From positions 310,001 through 374,000 of the forward strand of contig NZ_CP007766.1 in the NCBI RefSeq assembly GCF_000816785.1: a stretch of 64,000 bases of DNA. The letters are read 5' to 3'. Numbering within the stretch: position 1 is the stretch's first letter; each line of letters starts with the position of its first letter. The DNA is from Campylobacter peloridis LMG 23910 (lineage in GTDB: Bacteria > Campylobacterota > Campylobacteria > Campylobacterales > Campylobacteraceae). The translations under genes were made by a program, and so were the position numbers. Below the pieces are notes generated by a model, which saw only the letters and a program-made list of their open reading frames with translations, did not search any database and was not told where the DNA came from. Positions 1 through 10,017 of this stretch are shown here, piece by piece.

Positions 1-1248
1 AGAGGAGGTGGATACCAAATAAATATGGACACTTTTAAGGCATTAGAAATTTGTGGCTTTAAATATGATTCTTCAGCTTTTGTTTCTTATAAACAGAATA
101 TAATTTATAACTCTATTAACAAAATAACAAAATATAATAATATTATTGAATTTCCAGTAACTACAAATTTTTTATTTGGTTATCTTACAAAGTTAGATTT
201 AAATGCCCAAGGAAATGCAAACGATATGTTAAATATAATGAATACGCATAGATTTAATGGTCTTGAAAATATAATAGTAATGTTACATTCTTTTTCGTTT
301 ATAAAATGGTATAAAGGAAATGATGAAAGATTAAAATCGAAATTAAAATTTACGGGCAATAGATATGCAATAGGAGTTAATGATAACTTGATTAAAGAAT
401 TTGAAATTTTTTGCAAGAATATTTCAGATAATAATGAATTTAAAAATGTGTTATTTGAAGATTTAAAAAAAGAAGAAATTGAAGAATGTTTAGTTAGTGA
501 GAAGGATTTTGTCCCAAAAAATATCATAGAATATAATAATGGAGAAAATATTTGTCCTATATGTGAAAATAAAGTTTCTTTTCAAGAATATAGAAATAGA
601 AAAAATGCTATTTGTCCAAAATGTAGATCATTAGAGAGAATGAGATTTAAATATTTGTATTTAAAAAGAAATTTACATATAGATATTATGAAAGATAAAA
701 ATATTTTGCACATAGGTCCTGCTATGTGTGTATATGATAAATTAAAATTATTAAATCAAGTTAATTATATAACTTCTGATCCATTTTCTGATTCTATGTA
801 TAAGTATCCATTGGAAAATATACCTTTTAAGGATAATTATTTTGATATTATTATATGTATAGGTATTTTAATTCATGTATTAGATGATGATAAATGTTTG
901 AAAGAAATGTATAGATTATTATCTAAAAATGGTAAATTAATACTTTGGGTTGGAGATTTATATGATGATAAAACCATTGAAAGATATAATAGAGCTGATT
1001 TTGATAAGATGAAAGCAATAAGTTTTGATTATCCTATGAATTTATCAGATGGAAAAACAATATTATTAGATGATGGGAGTATAGGTTATAATCCAAGGTA
1101 TTCAACCAGAACTTATGGTAAGGATTTTATACAGAAATTGAAAAATATAGGTTATCATGTGGATATTGTAAATTCTAAAGATATTGCAGGATATAGAAAA
1201 TATGGATTAATAGAAAATGATATTTTAATTATAGGAAGTAAATTATGA
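1..1248 (+). CDS. Polysaccharide deacetylase-like / methyltransferase fusion (5' partial)
   Basis: Capsule-locus protein whose reading frame is open to the window edge, so the true start lies upstream; the ATG at 25 is internal. The first residues (RGGGYQIN, then GFKYDSS and LHSFSF about 80 residues later) look like the C-terminal part of a polysaccharide deacetylase-type domain. A zinc-ribbon-like segment follows (CPIC and CPKC, near nucleotides 555-627). After it comes a class I SAM methyltransferase fold with the glycine motif LHIGP and an acidic strand before FDIIICIGILIHVL. It probably modifies a capsular sugar, but the substrate cannot be read from the sequence. It overlaps the next gene by 4 bases (ATGA), which implies one operon. 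Base composition is extremely AT-rich, as is usual for acquired capsule genes. Confidence 0.75.
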   Translation, partial: RGGGYQINMDTFKALEICGFKYDSSAFVSYKQNIIYNSINKITKYNNIIEFPVTTNFLFGYLTKLDLNAQGNANDMLNIMNTHRFNGLENIIVMLHSFSFIKWYKGNDERLKSKLKFTGNRYAIGVNDNLIKEFEIFCKNISDNNEFKNVLFEDLKKEEIEECLVSEKDFVPKNIIEYNNGENICPICENKVSFQEYRNRKNAICPKCRSLERMRFKYLYLKRNLHIDIMKDKNILHIGPAMCVYDKLKLLNQVNYITSDPFSDSMYKYPLENIPFKDNYFDIIICIGILIHVLDDDKCLKEMYRLLSKNGKLILWVGDLYDDKTIERYNRADFDKMKAISFDYPMNLSDGKTILLDDGSIGYNPRYSTRTYGKDFIQKLKNIGYHVDIVNSKDIAGYRKYGLIENDILIIGSKL

Positions 1249-2849
1249 ATAAAGATGATTTGCAGTATTTAATTAAAAACAAAATTTTAAGATTGGCTAA
1301 TTATGAAGATATAAATTTTAATACTATAGATTGGACGTATAATCCATATAATCATACAAATTATATTTTTATATTGCATAAAATGGAATATTTATTAGAT
1401 TTGGCTTATTTTTATATTGATACAAAAGATAAAAATATAAAAGATATTATATTTGATATTTTAAATTCGTGGTATTTATCTTGCAATGACAAATTAGATA
1501 ATCCTTGGATATTCCACGATCATGCTACAGCATTAAGAGCTTCTAATATATCAAAAATTTTAAGTATCATAAAAAGTTGTATAAGTAAAGATGAATTTTT
1601 ACTTTTTCAAAAAATTTTAACAATAGATGTTAATAAGCTTTTATTAGATGAGTTTTATTCTAAAAATACAAACCATGGATTAGATCAAAGCTTATCTTTA
1701 TATGAAGCATCTTTTTTTTTAGAAGTTAATAATGTATTAGATATAAGAAATATTGCAACAAATAGAATTAATGATGAACTTAGATTTGCTTTTTGTGATG
1801 ATGGTGGTCACAAAGAGAATAGTCCAGCTTATTTATCTTATGGTATTTCTCAGGTTTTAAGAGCTTTAGATATTGGATATAAGTATGAAAAAGAAAATAC
1901 TAAAATATATTTTCCATTAGATTTATTAAAAAAATCTTGTTTAGTTTTAGGATATTTTGTTCAATTTAATGGAAATTTGCCCCTTATTGGTGATACTACT
2001 ATATTTAAGATAAATAACCTTTTGTTAAATAAATTGTCAATGCATAATTGTAAAGAATATGAAAATTATATATATTTGATAAGTAATGGAAAAGAAGGTG
2101 TAAAACCTGATAAAGATTTATTATTTTTAAATGATTCAGGATATGCAATTATAAAAGACTTTGATAATAAATTAAATTTGGTTTTTAAATGCAAACATAT
2201 AAGTAATTATCATAGACATGATGATGATTTAAGTTTTACTTTATTTTATGATAATGAAGAATGGTTCGTTGATAGCGGTTTATATGAGTATGCTGAAAAG
2301 GATGAGTTTAGAAGATATTTAAGATCTCATTTTTCCCATAATTTAACTTATCCAAATAATTTTAAAGCTCATAGAAATTTAAGCAGGTCTTTAAAAACTC
2401 ATATTAATAATTTATCTAATGAAAATATTTATAGATTTGAAGGATATTCTTATATGTTCGATGGTTTCGAAAATTATAGAAGTATAGAATATGACAAGAA
2501 TAATTTGATTTTTACTATAATTGATAAGTGTAAAATACTTAATAAAAAATTAGAAAGTATAGTTATAAAAAATGATGTTTCTTATATAACTAATTTTATT
2601 ATTCCAAAAAATAAAAAAATTATAATTGATGAATTGAATAAATGTGTAAAAATCATAGGACAAAATAAGATATTACATTTAGTATATCAAGATAACATTA
2701 GTAATGTATATATAGAAGAAAATTATATATCCAGAAGAATAAATACAAAAGAGAGTGTTAATGTTTTGAAATTTTGTCATAATGGTATATGTTTAGATAA
2801 TGTTTTTTATTTAACTTATTCTAGTGATTTTATTAATTATAAAAATTAA
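1245..2849 (+). CDS. Heparinase II/III family protein
   Basis: 534-residue protein resembling bacterial heparinase II/III and alginate lyase-like enzymes. An all-alpha N-terminal half contains NHGLDQS and DDGGHKENSPAY. A beta-rich C-terminal half carries YHRHDDDLSF, WFVDSGLY and the SHFSHNL stretch typical of the family, with histidines suitable for a lyase active site. No signal peptide is visible, so it may act in the cytoplasm, for example trimming or remodelling an acidic glycan during capsule synthesis rather than degrading host glycans. It is translationally coupled to the preceding methyltransferase gene. A run of nine T lies at 1712-1720 but the frame is intact. Family assignment is fairly secure; substrate is unknown. 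Confidence 0.75.
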   Translation: MNKDDLQYLIKNKILRLANYEDINFNTIDWTYNPYNHTNYIFILHKMEYLLDLAYFYIDTKDKNIKDIIFDILNSWYLSCNDKLDNPWIFHDHATALRASNISKILSIIKSCISKDEFLLFQKILTIDVNKLLLDEFYSKNTNHGLDQSLSLYEASFFLEVNNVLDIRNIATNRINDELRFAFCDDGGHKENSPAYLSYGISQVLRALDIGYKYEKENTKIYFPLDLLKKSCLVLGYFVQFNGNLPLIGDTTIFKINNLLLNKLSMHNCKEYENYIYLISNGKEGVKPDKDLLFLNDSGYAIIKDFDNKLNLVFKCKHISNYHRHDDDLSFTLFYDNEEWFVDSGLYEYAEKDEFRRYLRSHFSHNLTYPNNFKAHRNLSRSLKTHINNLSNENIYRFEGYSYMFDGFENYRSIEYDKNNLIFTIIDKCKILNKKLESIVIKNDVSYITNFIIPKNKKIIIDELNKCVKIIGQNKILHLVYQDNISNVYIEENYISRRINTKESVNVLKFCHNGICLDNVFYLTYSSDFINYKN

Positions 2850-2930
2850 TGAATATAAAATTATTTTTGCTTGGTTGATTTAAGATTTTAAATTTGATAT
2901 TTTTTTGAGCGATTAATAAGGATGTTTTGT

Positions 2931-4358
2931 ATGAATAAAACAATAAAAGTTTTTATACTTGGTAGTTGTCCTTCTAAGGATCCATTTGAGTTGGCTGATA
3001 AAAAAGATTTTCAGATTGTAGGTTATATAGCAAGAACAAGTTTTGCAAGTTTTACCTCAAAACCTTATGTTGATCAAAAAATTATTAAAAATATTCTTTC
3101 CCCGTATCATCAAAAAATGGTATTAAATGACATGAGCAAAACAACCTTTAAAAAAATTCTTAATAGTGATTTTGATGTTTTACTTATCGATTTAATTGAT
3201 GAGAGGTTAAATTTATCTGTTTTTAATGAATATATCCACACATTGAGTAATGAATATAAAAAAGCTCTTTACAAGCCAAATCAGTATCAAATAGTAAAAC
3301 AATTTTCTGAAAAAAAAATGAGTTTATGGAAAAAAGGTTTTAAAAAATTTATTGACTTTATTAAAACGAATTCTCTAGAGGATAAGATATTTTTAAATAA
3401 ATTTTATTGGACGATAAAAGTTGGAGAAGAAAGCATATTAAATAAAAATTATACGCAAGAATTTATTGATAAGGTAAATACAGATTTAGACAAAATGTAT
3501 AATTATTTTATAAAAAATCTGCCAAATACAAAAGTAATCGAATATCCAAAATCTATAATATATTCCGACCCACAGCATAAATGGGGATTGGAAGCTTTCC
3601 ATTATAATAAGTTAATGTTTAAATGGCAGTTGGATTATATTTCTTTACTAAAAAACAAAGAAATAGCTTATATTGAAAAGAATAATAAAAAAATGTATTA
3701 TAAATTTACACTTTCAAAGCGTAAAGATGCACCTTTATTGGTTATTTTTCATGGACATACATTTAATTCTAAACCCAGTAATTATAAAAATGAATTCTAT
3801 CATATATTGTGTCCTATTGATAACTTTGGTGTTGAAAATTGTGGTTCTTGGTGGCTTGGAGAAAATGGAATTTTTTTTGTTAAGGAGTTGTTGCATCAAT
3901 TAATTTTATCAATTAAACAAAAACACAATATCAAAAAGATGGTCTTTTGGGGTTCTAGCATGGGAGGGTACGGTGCTATTTTACATGGTATTTTATTGAA
4001 AGCAGATGTTGTATTTGCAAATATACCTCAAATAAAACTTTTAGGTAGCACTTACTCAAATAGCGGAATGATTAAATATTTTCAGCCAATTTTTGGCAAT
4101 AATATTTCTATTTATAATGATTTAACAAATTTATTAGATAAAAAAAAACCAGAGTGCAATCCTTTATTTTTTATAATTCAGTCTAGGTTTGATTACAAAG
4201 GTTATTTAGAGGAACAAGGAAAATATTTTTTTGAGACATGTTTAAAAAATAATATTAATATTTCTTTAGAAGTTGTCCCTTTAAAAGGACATAGATTATT
4301 TTATTCTATAGATGAATCTATAAAAAAAATTGAAAGATTTTTGCATGAGATAAAATAA
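2931..4358 (+). CDS. DUF6270-like domain fused to an alpha/beta hydrolase
   Basis: About 475 residues. The N-terminal half opens with FILGSCPSKDPFELAD and continues DFDVLLIDLIDERL, which resembles the DUF6270 family of capsule and teichoic-acid loci. The C-terminal half is an alpha/beta hydrolase with FHGHTF (possible oxyanion region), the nucleophile elbow GSSMGG near residue 342, and a candidate catalytic histidine in LKGHRLF close to the end. I chose the ATG at 2931 because AAGGA at 2918-2922 sits 8 bases before it, whereas the ATG at 2922 overlaps that site. It may acylate, deacylate or otherwise edit a capsular glycan; this is inference. A 70-base spacer separates it from the heparinase-like gene. 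The gene after it has decayed. Confidence 0.65.
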   Translation: MNKTIKVFILGSCPSKDPFELADKKDFQIVGYIARTSFASFTSKPYVDQKIIKNILSPYHQKMVLNDMSKTTFKKILNSDFDVLLIDLIDERLNLSVFNEYIHTLSNEYKKALYKPNQYQIVKQFSEKKMSLWKKGFKKFIDFIKTNSLEDKIFLNKFYWTIKVGEESILNKNYTQEFIDKVNTDLDKMYNYFIKNLPNTKVIEYPKSIIYSDPQHKWGLEAFHYNKLMFKWQLDYISLLKNKEIAYIEKNNKKMYYKFTLSKRKDAPLLVIFHGHTFNSKPSNYKNEFYHILCPIDNFGVENCGSWWLGENGIFFVKELLHQLILSIKQKHNIKKMVFWGSSMGGYGAILHGILLKADVVFANIPQIKLLGSTYSNSGMIKYFQPIFGNNISIYNDLTNLLDKKKPECNPLFFIIQSRFDYKGYLEEQGKYFFETCLKNNINISLEVVPLKGHRLFYSIDESIKKIERFLHEIK

Positions 4359-5928
4359 TGAAAATATAAAAAATATTGATATAAAACAATAGTATAATAA
4401 AGATATATGATATTATAAAATGTGTTATTTCTTTTTAAATTAGAATACGATTTAGACTTTTACCTTTATATTAAAAAGTAGATTATTCTTGGAATATTGG
4501 AATAAAACCATCGGTATGGTTTTGTATATAGTTTTATTTAAGTATGACAAAAGTTTTTGCTAAAATTATTGATTTTTGTGCTATCTATAAGCAGTAAAAT
4601 ATTCCACTATAAAAATGTTAGATTAAATCATTTGTTAAAGTTTTGAGATATATAATTTGTCTGTAATATGTTTTTTATAAATTTTTATCAAAATAAATGA
4701 TGTATAATGGTAGAGAGTTTGAGTTATATATATGGTTATCTTCAATATAAACAAAAATATATTTTATTAAAAATTGATGAAATATTTTTGAAAAATACAT
4801 TGGTTATAGAAGATTTACTTGTATGATATCTATATTGTTTTATATGTGACAAAATTGTTTAGATGGTTGTATACCTTAAATCACTAAAACAGATTTAAAC
4901 TATAAGAATTATAAAGATAAATTATTCTTGCGTCGGTATGTTTTAGATGTTTGAAAAATTACTTTTTTAGTAATAATAATTAAAATTGATAAAAAGTTAA
5001 TATTGCTATAATTTTGACAATACATCTGAAATTATTATAAAGTGAATATGAGTTTATGTAATTTATATAGTATGTTTAATAAAAAAATTTTAAAGAAGAA
5101 TCTAATGTAATATTTTTTTATTTTGATGATTATATTAATGTTTGAATTGTTTATTACTATAATCATTCTGATGATGGATTATAATATTAAATTGTAGTAT
5201 AGTGATAACAGTATTATTTATTTAAGTCCTTTGTTGTTTTATAATGTATATATTGATAAGTTGCTGATTCTAAAGATGATTACCTATAGTATAATTTTTC
5301 ATTGAAATTATGATAATTTTTGTGATAAAAATATTATAGAGCAATATAGTATGAAAAAGCCATTGAAATATTATTTAATTACTTGGAAATACAATAGAAA
5401 ATTAATTTTTTGGAGATTATAAGTTTAATAATATTAAATAAAATTGTTATAAAATAAAATTTTTTGATTATTATTGTGTATTTTTATGAAAATTTATATA
5501 GGTTATAAAGTAATATTTTATATATTAATAAATTAAATTGCAAATTCAAAATGTTGCCATTAATTTTTATATTAGAGTAAGATGTGTAAAATTTAGCTTA
5601 TTAAGATATGTAAGAGTTTTGATGATTTTATTAAAAAGTTAATATTAGTAGATATATGATTCAATAGTCTATGATCATGGTTTTAGATAAAATTTATAAA
5701 TAAATATTAAGCGAAAGTATTGTATAATGAAATGATTCTTTAGACATAAAAGAAGAGTTTGCTTACTGTAGCTTTTATATTGTTTTAGTAGTGAAAATTT
5801 TTTATATTAAATCTTTTTTTTGTTATTAGTTTCTTAATTAAAAGATATGATAGATTAGAATTATAAAATTGTATTTTATGAATGATAGTATTTGGTTATA
5901 AAATAATTATAAAGAACTTTATATTAAC
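4359..5928. other. Decayed AT-rich stretch without an intact gene
   Basis: This is 1.57 kb with no open frame of useful length on either strand and stop codons in all frames. Short stretches still look protein-like in the + direction, for example near 4545-4590 (MTKVFAKIIDFC) and 5099-5140 (EESNVIFFYFDDYI), each quickly ended by stops. The likeliest reading is one or two degenerate capsule genes, but I cannot name the family. No convincing promoter, repeat or RNA gene was seen. It separates the first capsule group from the sulfation cassette. Confidence 0.5.
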
Positions 5929-6873
5929 ATGGATTATAAAATTACTCAAACATATTGCCTTAAAAATTTTGAATATTATATAGGTTATTTAGAATATTTA
6001 GAATCAGAGTCTATTCATATCATCCGTGAGGTGATAGCTGAATTTGAAAAACCAGCTATGCTTTATAGTATAGGTAAAGATAGTTCGGTTATGCTTCATC
6101 TTTTACAAAAAGCATTTTATCCAAGCTTACCTCCACTTCCTTTAGTGCATGTAGATACTACATGGAAATTTAAAGAGATGATAGATTTTAGAGACAAACG
6201 CGCCAAAGAGCTTGGCATGGAGCTTATAGTTTATCAAAATCCTAAAATCAAAGAATTAAATCTTTCTCCATTTGCACATGGCTCATCTATGCATACAGAT
6301 ATTGCTAAAACGCAAGGTTTAAAACAAATGCTTGATTTATATCAGTTTGATGCAGTATTTGGTGGTGCAAGACGCGATGAAGAAAAATCGCGTGCAAAAG
6401 AAAGAATTTATTCTTTTCGTGATGAAAACCACTCATGGGATCCGAAAAATCAACGCCCAGAATTATGGGATATTTACAACGCTCGTCATAAAAAAGGTGA
6501 ATCCATAAGAGTTTTTCCACTTAGCAATTGGACTGAGCTTGATATATGGCAGTATATTTATAAAGAAAATATTCCTTTGCCAAGTCTTTATTTTGCTAAA
6601 AAGCGACCGGTGGTAGAGTACATGGGAGCTAAAATTTTAGTCGATGATGAGCGTATGCCAAAAGAACTTGCTAAAAATGCTAAAGAAGAATTGGTCCGTT
6701 TTAGAACCCTAGGTTGCTACCCACTAACTGGAGCTATAAACTCAAGTGCTAGCAATGTCTTAGAAATCATCGAAGAACTTTTGCTTTCTAAAACAAGTGA
6801 AAGACAAGGTAGACTTATAGACACTGATGAAGAAGCAAGTATGGAAAAAAAGAAAAAAGAGGGGTATTTTTGA
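5929..6873 (+). CDS. cysD: Sulfate adenylyltransferase subunit 2
   Basis: Catalytic subunit of ATP sulfurylase, which makes adenosine 5'-phosphosulfate (APS) from ATP and sulfate together with CysN. The family core is present: ESIHIIREV, the PP-loop [43 protein letters not shown]-type sequence (here [12 protein letters not shown]) and TSERQGR, ending EKKKKEGYF. The length is 314 residues against about 302 in E. coli; the extra residues are at the N-terminus, whose first 20 do not resemble the family, and no clear ribosome site precedes the ATG. The extension abuts the decayed region, so the original start may have been lost and replaced. First gene of the sulfate-activation operon, overlapping cysN by one base (TGATG). 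Confidence 0.93.
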   Translation: MDYKITQTYCLKNFEYYIGYLEYLESESIHIIREVIAEFEKPAMLYSIGKDSSVMLHLLQKAFYPSLPPLPLVHVDTTWKFKEMIDFRDKRAKELGMELIVYQNPKIKELNLSPFAHGSSMHTDIAKTQGLKQMLDLYQFDAVFGGARRDEEKSRAKERIYSFRDENHSWDPKNQRPELWDIYNARHKKGESIRVFPLSNWTELDIWQYIYKENIPLPSLYFAKKRPVVEYMGAKILVDDERMPKELAKNAKEELVRFRTLGCYPLTGAINSSASNVLEIIEELLLSKTSERQGRLIDTDEEASMEKKKKEGYF

Positions 6874-8297
6874 TGAAAACAAATGTAGAAAAATACCTAA
6901 AAGAACATGAAAATAAAGAGCTTTGTAGATTTATCACTTGTGGTAGTGTAGATGATGGCAAATCTACCCTTATAGGTAGAATGCTTTATGATGCGAAAAT
7001 GCTTTTTGAAGATCAAATTTTATCTTTAGAAAAAGATAGTAAAAAGCTTGGTAATGCAGGAAAAAAGCTTGATTTTGCGCTTTTAGTAGATGGTCTTGCA
7101 AGCGAGAGAGAGCAAGGTATAACTATAGATGTAGCATATAGATTTTTCACAAGTGAAAAAAGAAAATTCATCATAGCAGATACCCCAGGCCATGAACAAT
7201 ACACTAGAAACATGGCAACAGGTGCTAGCACAGCTGATATTGCTATCATACTTATAGATGCTAGAAAAGGGGTTTTAACTCAAACTAAAAGGCATTCTTA
7301 TATAGCGAGTTTGCTTGGCATAAAACAATTTATTATTGCTGTTAATAAAATGGATTTGATTGATTATAATCAAGAAATTTTTAATACAATCTGCAAAAAT
7401 TATCAAGAAATTTTACCATACTTAAAAAATCATGAGTGTATTAAAACCCACTTTGTTCCTATATGTGCATTAGATGGAGATAACATAGCTTTTAAAAGCA
7501 TTAATATGCCTTGGTATAGTGGAAAAACCTTATCTGAGCTTTTGGATACTTTGCCTATTGCTACTAGCTTGAGTGATGAGTTTATCATGAGTGTGCAATA
7601 TGTCAATCGCCCTCATTTAAATTTTAGAGGCTTTTGTGGAAATATTGCTAGTGGTAGTATAAATGTTAAAGATAAAGTTGTGATTTTACCTTCCTTAAAA
7701 ACAAGCAAAATAAAACAAATTATCACGCCTAGCATTAAAAGCCTAAATATACCTAGTAAAAATGAAAAAGTTAAAAGTGCTAAAAATACTAGCTTTCCAA
7801 GTGCTATAACTTTAACTTTAGAAGATGAGATAGACATTTCAAGAGGCGATGTAATAGCTTCTAAAAATCATAGCATAGAAATTTCAAATTCTTTTAAAGC
7901 TATGGTAATATGGATGAGTGAGGTTAAGTTTAATTTAAATGAAAACTATCTTATCAAAATAGCTAATTTAACTACTAATGTAGTATTTGAAAAAATTGAT
8001 TTTAAAAAAGACATTAATACTTTCAAAGAATTTCAAAGCGATGAATTAAAACTCAATGATATTGCTAAATGCACCTTAAAGCTTAATAAAAAAACAGCCC
8101 TTAAAGCTTATAAGGACAATAAAACTTTAGGAAGCTTTATCATTATAGATAAATACTCTAATGAAACCTTAGCAGCGGGTATGGTAGAAGAAATTTTAGC
8201 AAGCGAAGAAAAGAGTAGAATTTACACTCAAGCAGAAATAGAACTTAATGCTTACATTAGAAAAAACTATCCTGAGTGGGGATGTAAAAAAATATGA
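6873..8297 (+). CDS. cysN: Sulfate adenylyltransferase subunit 1 (GTPase)
   Basis: GTPase subunit that couples GTP hydrolysis to APS formation by CysD. Translation-factor-type GTPase motifs are clear: G1 GSVDDGKST near residue 25, G3 DTPGHEQY near 108 and G4 NKMD near 165, followed by EF-Tu-like beta-barrel domains. At 474 residues it is of normal length and has no fused CysC domain; APS kinase is a separate gene downstream. An in-frame TTG lies just upstream, but the ATG at 6873 is preferred because it overlaps the cysD stop and follows an AGAGGGG ribosome site. The gene overlaps the permease gene by 4 bases. Confidence 0.95.
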   Translation: MKTNVEKYLKEHENKELCRFITCGSVDDGKSTLIGRMLYDAKMLFEDQILSLEKDSKKLGNAGKKLDFALLVDGLASEREQGITIDVAYRFFTSEKRKFIIADTPGHEQYTRNMATGASTADIAIILIDARKGVLTQTKRHSYIASLLGIKQFIIAVNKMDLIDYNQEIFNTICKNYQEILPYLKNHECIKTHFVPICALDGDNIAFKSINMPWYSGKTLSELLDTLPIATSLSDEFIMSVQYVNRPHLNFRGFCGNIASGSINVKDKVVILPSLKTSKIKQIITPSIKSLNIPSKNEKVKSAKNTSFPSAITLTLEDEIDISRGDVIASKNHSIEISNSFKAMVIWMSEVKFNLNENYLIKIANLTTNVVFEKIDFKKDINTFKEFQSDELKLNDIAKCTLKLNKKTALKAYKDNKTLGSFIIIDKYSNETLAAGMVEEILASEEKSRIYTQAEIELNAYIRKNYPEWGCKKI

Positions 8298-10009
8298 AAA
8301 TTATTGTTGCATTAAGTATTTTAATTTTGCTTATTTTGTTAATTAGTAATAAAATTAAACCTTTTATTTTATTTGGTAGTGTAGCTGTGCTTTATTATCT
8401 TTTGGGGTATTTAAATTTGAACACTTGGCTTAGCTCTTATACGAGCGAATCTTTGATTGTGCTTATTTTGCTTTTGTTAGTTTCACTGGCTATAGAAAAA
8501 AGCGTTGTGATAAGTTGGTGTTCTAAATTCATCATAGGTAAAAATTATCATTTATCGCTTTTAAAGCTTGGAGTTGTTACAGCTAGTATTTCAGCTTTTT
8601 TAAATAATACTGCAGTAGTGGCAAGTTTTATGAGTATTATAAAAAATAACAAATTTCAAGTTCCTTCTAAACTACTCATTCCACTTTCATATTTTTCCAT
8701 AGTTGGTGGAACGATGACTTTGATAGGTACTTCAACTAACTTGATAGTCAATTCTTTTGTAGTGCAAAATGGCTTGCAAAGTTTAAAGATTTTTGATTTT
8801 TTTGCAGTGGGTTTTTGTATAAGTATTGGTGTGCTTATAGTGCTTTTAATTTTTAACTTTTTATTGCCTGAGTATAAAGAAAAAGAAAATGTCATTAATG
8901 AGTATTTAATCAATGCTAAAGTATTGAAAAATAGCTCGTTAGTGGGAAAAACTATACAAGAAAATGGCTTAAGAAATTTAGAGTTTTTGTTTTTACTTGA
9001 AATTCAAAGAAAAGATGAGCTTATCACACCTGTTAGTCATAGTGAGCTTATTAAAGAAGAAGATGTATTAGTTTTTAGTGGAGATATTACACATTTAGAA
9101 GTTTTGAAAAAATTTGATGGCTTGCAAATTGGCTCGCAAGATTTGAAATTAGAAACATTAAATTTGGTAGATGTTGTTATAAATTCTGAGTCAAACTTGA
9201 TAGGAAAAAGTGTTAAGGAAGCAAACTTTAGAGCTAAATTTGATGCAGGGATTGTGGCTCTAAAAAGAGGCTCAAAAAATATTTCAAAAATTGGTCAAAG
9301 CTTATTGCAAGTTGGAGATAGGCTTATTTTAAGCGCGGGTAAGGATTTTCACTCAAGAGATAATATCAATAAAAACTTTTATATTATCTCAAATATCATG
9401 CAAAATCAAAAGTTAAGTAACATCCAAAGTTTTATAGTGATTTTTGTATTTTTAACTATTATCGCTTTATCGGCTTTGGAATTAGTGTCTTTACTTAAAG
9501 CATTGCTAGTGTTTTTAGCTTGTTTATTTATATTTAAAATCATAAGTTTTGATGAAGTAAAAAGACGCTTTCCTTTGGAAATTTTTATCATAGTAGGATC
9601 TTCTTTAGCTATAACTAAAGTTTTAGTTGATAGTGGTTTAGCTAAAGATTTGGCCGAGTTTATTATAGGAACTTTTGGGGTGTATGGATTATATGGTAGT
9701 TTTGTGGGAATTTATCTTCTAACTTTGCTTTTAACTGAAATCATTACCAATAACGCTGCTGCAGCTTTGGCTTTTCCTATCGCTTATAGTACTGCTTTGG
9801 CACTTGAAGTTAATCCAACTCCGTTTATATTAGCGGTTGCTTATGGGGCAAGTTGTGCATTTTTAATGCCACATGGTTATCAAACTCACTTGATGGTAGG
9901 TTCAATTTGTGGGTATAAAACTACTGATTTTATAAAAATAGGATGGATAGTTTCTTTGACTTATTCAGCTATTGTTTTAACTATAACGCCGGTATTTTTT
10001 ATTTTTTAA
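8294..10009 (+). CDS. SLC13-type sulfate permease with TrkA-C domains
   Basis: 571-residue integral membrane protein of the ion-transporter (SLC13/CitM/ArsB) superfamily. Hydrophobic helices occupy the N-terminal ~200 and C-terminal ~200 residues. The cytoplasmic middle (about residues 200-360) contains two TrkA-C/RCK-C-like modules, each with the pattern GKTIQENGLR or GKSVKEANFR. The half-site sequences FLNNTAVVASFM and TNNAAAALAF match the paired substrate-binding loops of the family. Position between cysN and cysC makes sulfate the likely substrate, feeding APS synthesis. Start overlaps cysN (ATGA); cysC follows after 8 bases. Confidence 0.85.
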   Translation: MKIIVALSILILLILLISNKIKPFILFGSVAVLYYLLGYLNLNTWLSSYTSESLIVLILLLLVSLAIEKSVVISWCSKFIIGKNYHLSLLKLGVVTASISAFLNNTAVVASFMSIIKNNKFQVPSKLLIPLSYFSIVGGTMTLIGTSTNLIVNSFVVQNGLQSLKIFDFFAVGFCISIGVLIVLLIFNFLLPEYKEKENVINEYLINAKVLKNSSLVGKTIQENGLRNLEFLFLLEIQRKDELITPVSHSELIKEEDVLVFSGDITHLEVLKKFDGLQIGSQDLKLETLNLVDVVINSESNLIGKSVKEANFRAKFDAGIVALKRGSKNISKIGQSLLQVGDRLILSAGKDFHSRDNINKNFYIISNIMQNQKLSNIQSFIVIFVFLTIIALSALELVSLLKALLVFLACLFIFKIISFDEVKRRFPLEIFIIVGSSLAITKVLVDSGLAKDLAEFIIGTFGVYGLYGSFVGIYLLTLLLTEIITNNAAAALAFPIAYSTALALEVNPTPFILAVAYGASCAFLMPHGYQTHLMVGSICGYKTTDFIKIGWIVSLTYSAIVLTITPVFFIF

Positions 10010-10017
10010 GGAAAAAA

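Noticed and set aside
4359-5928. Naming a specific glycosyltransferase pseudogene here
   Set aside because: The protein-like fragments are too short and broken to assign a family without a search.
9943-10017. Longer CysC starting inside the permease gene
   Set aside because: The extension has no family similarity and the ATG at 10018 has a good ribosome site.
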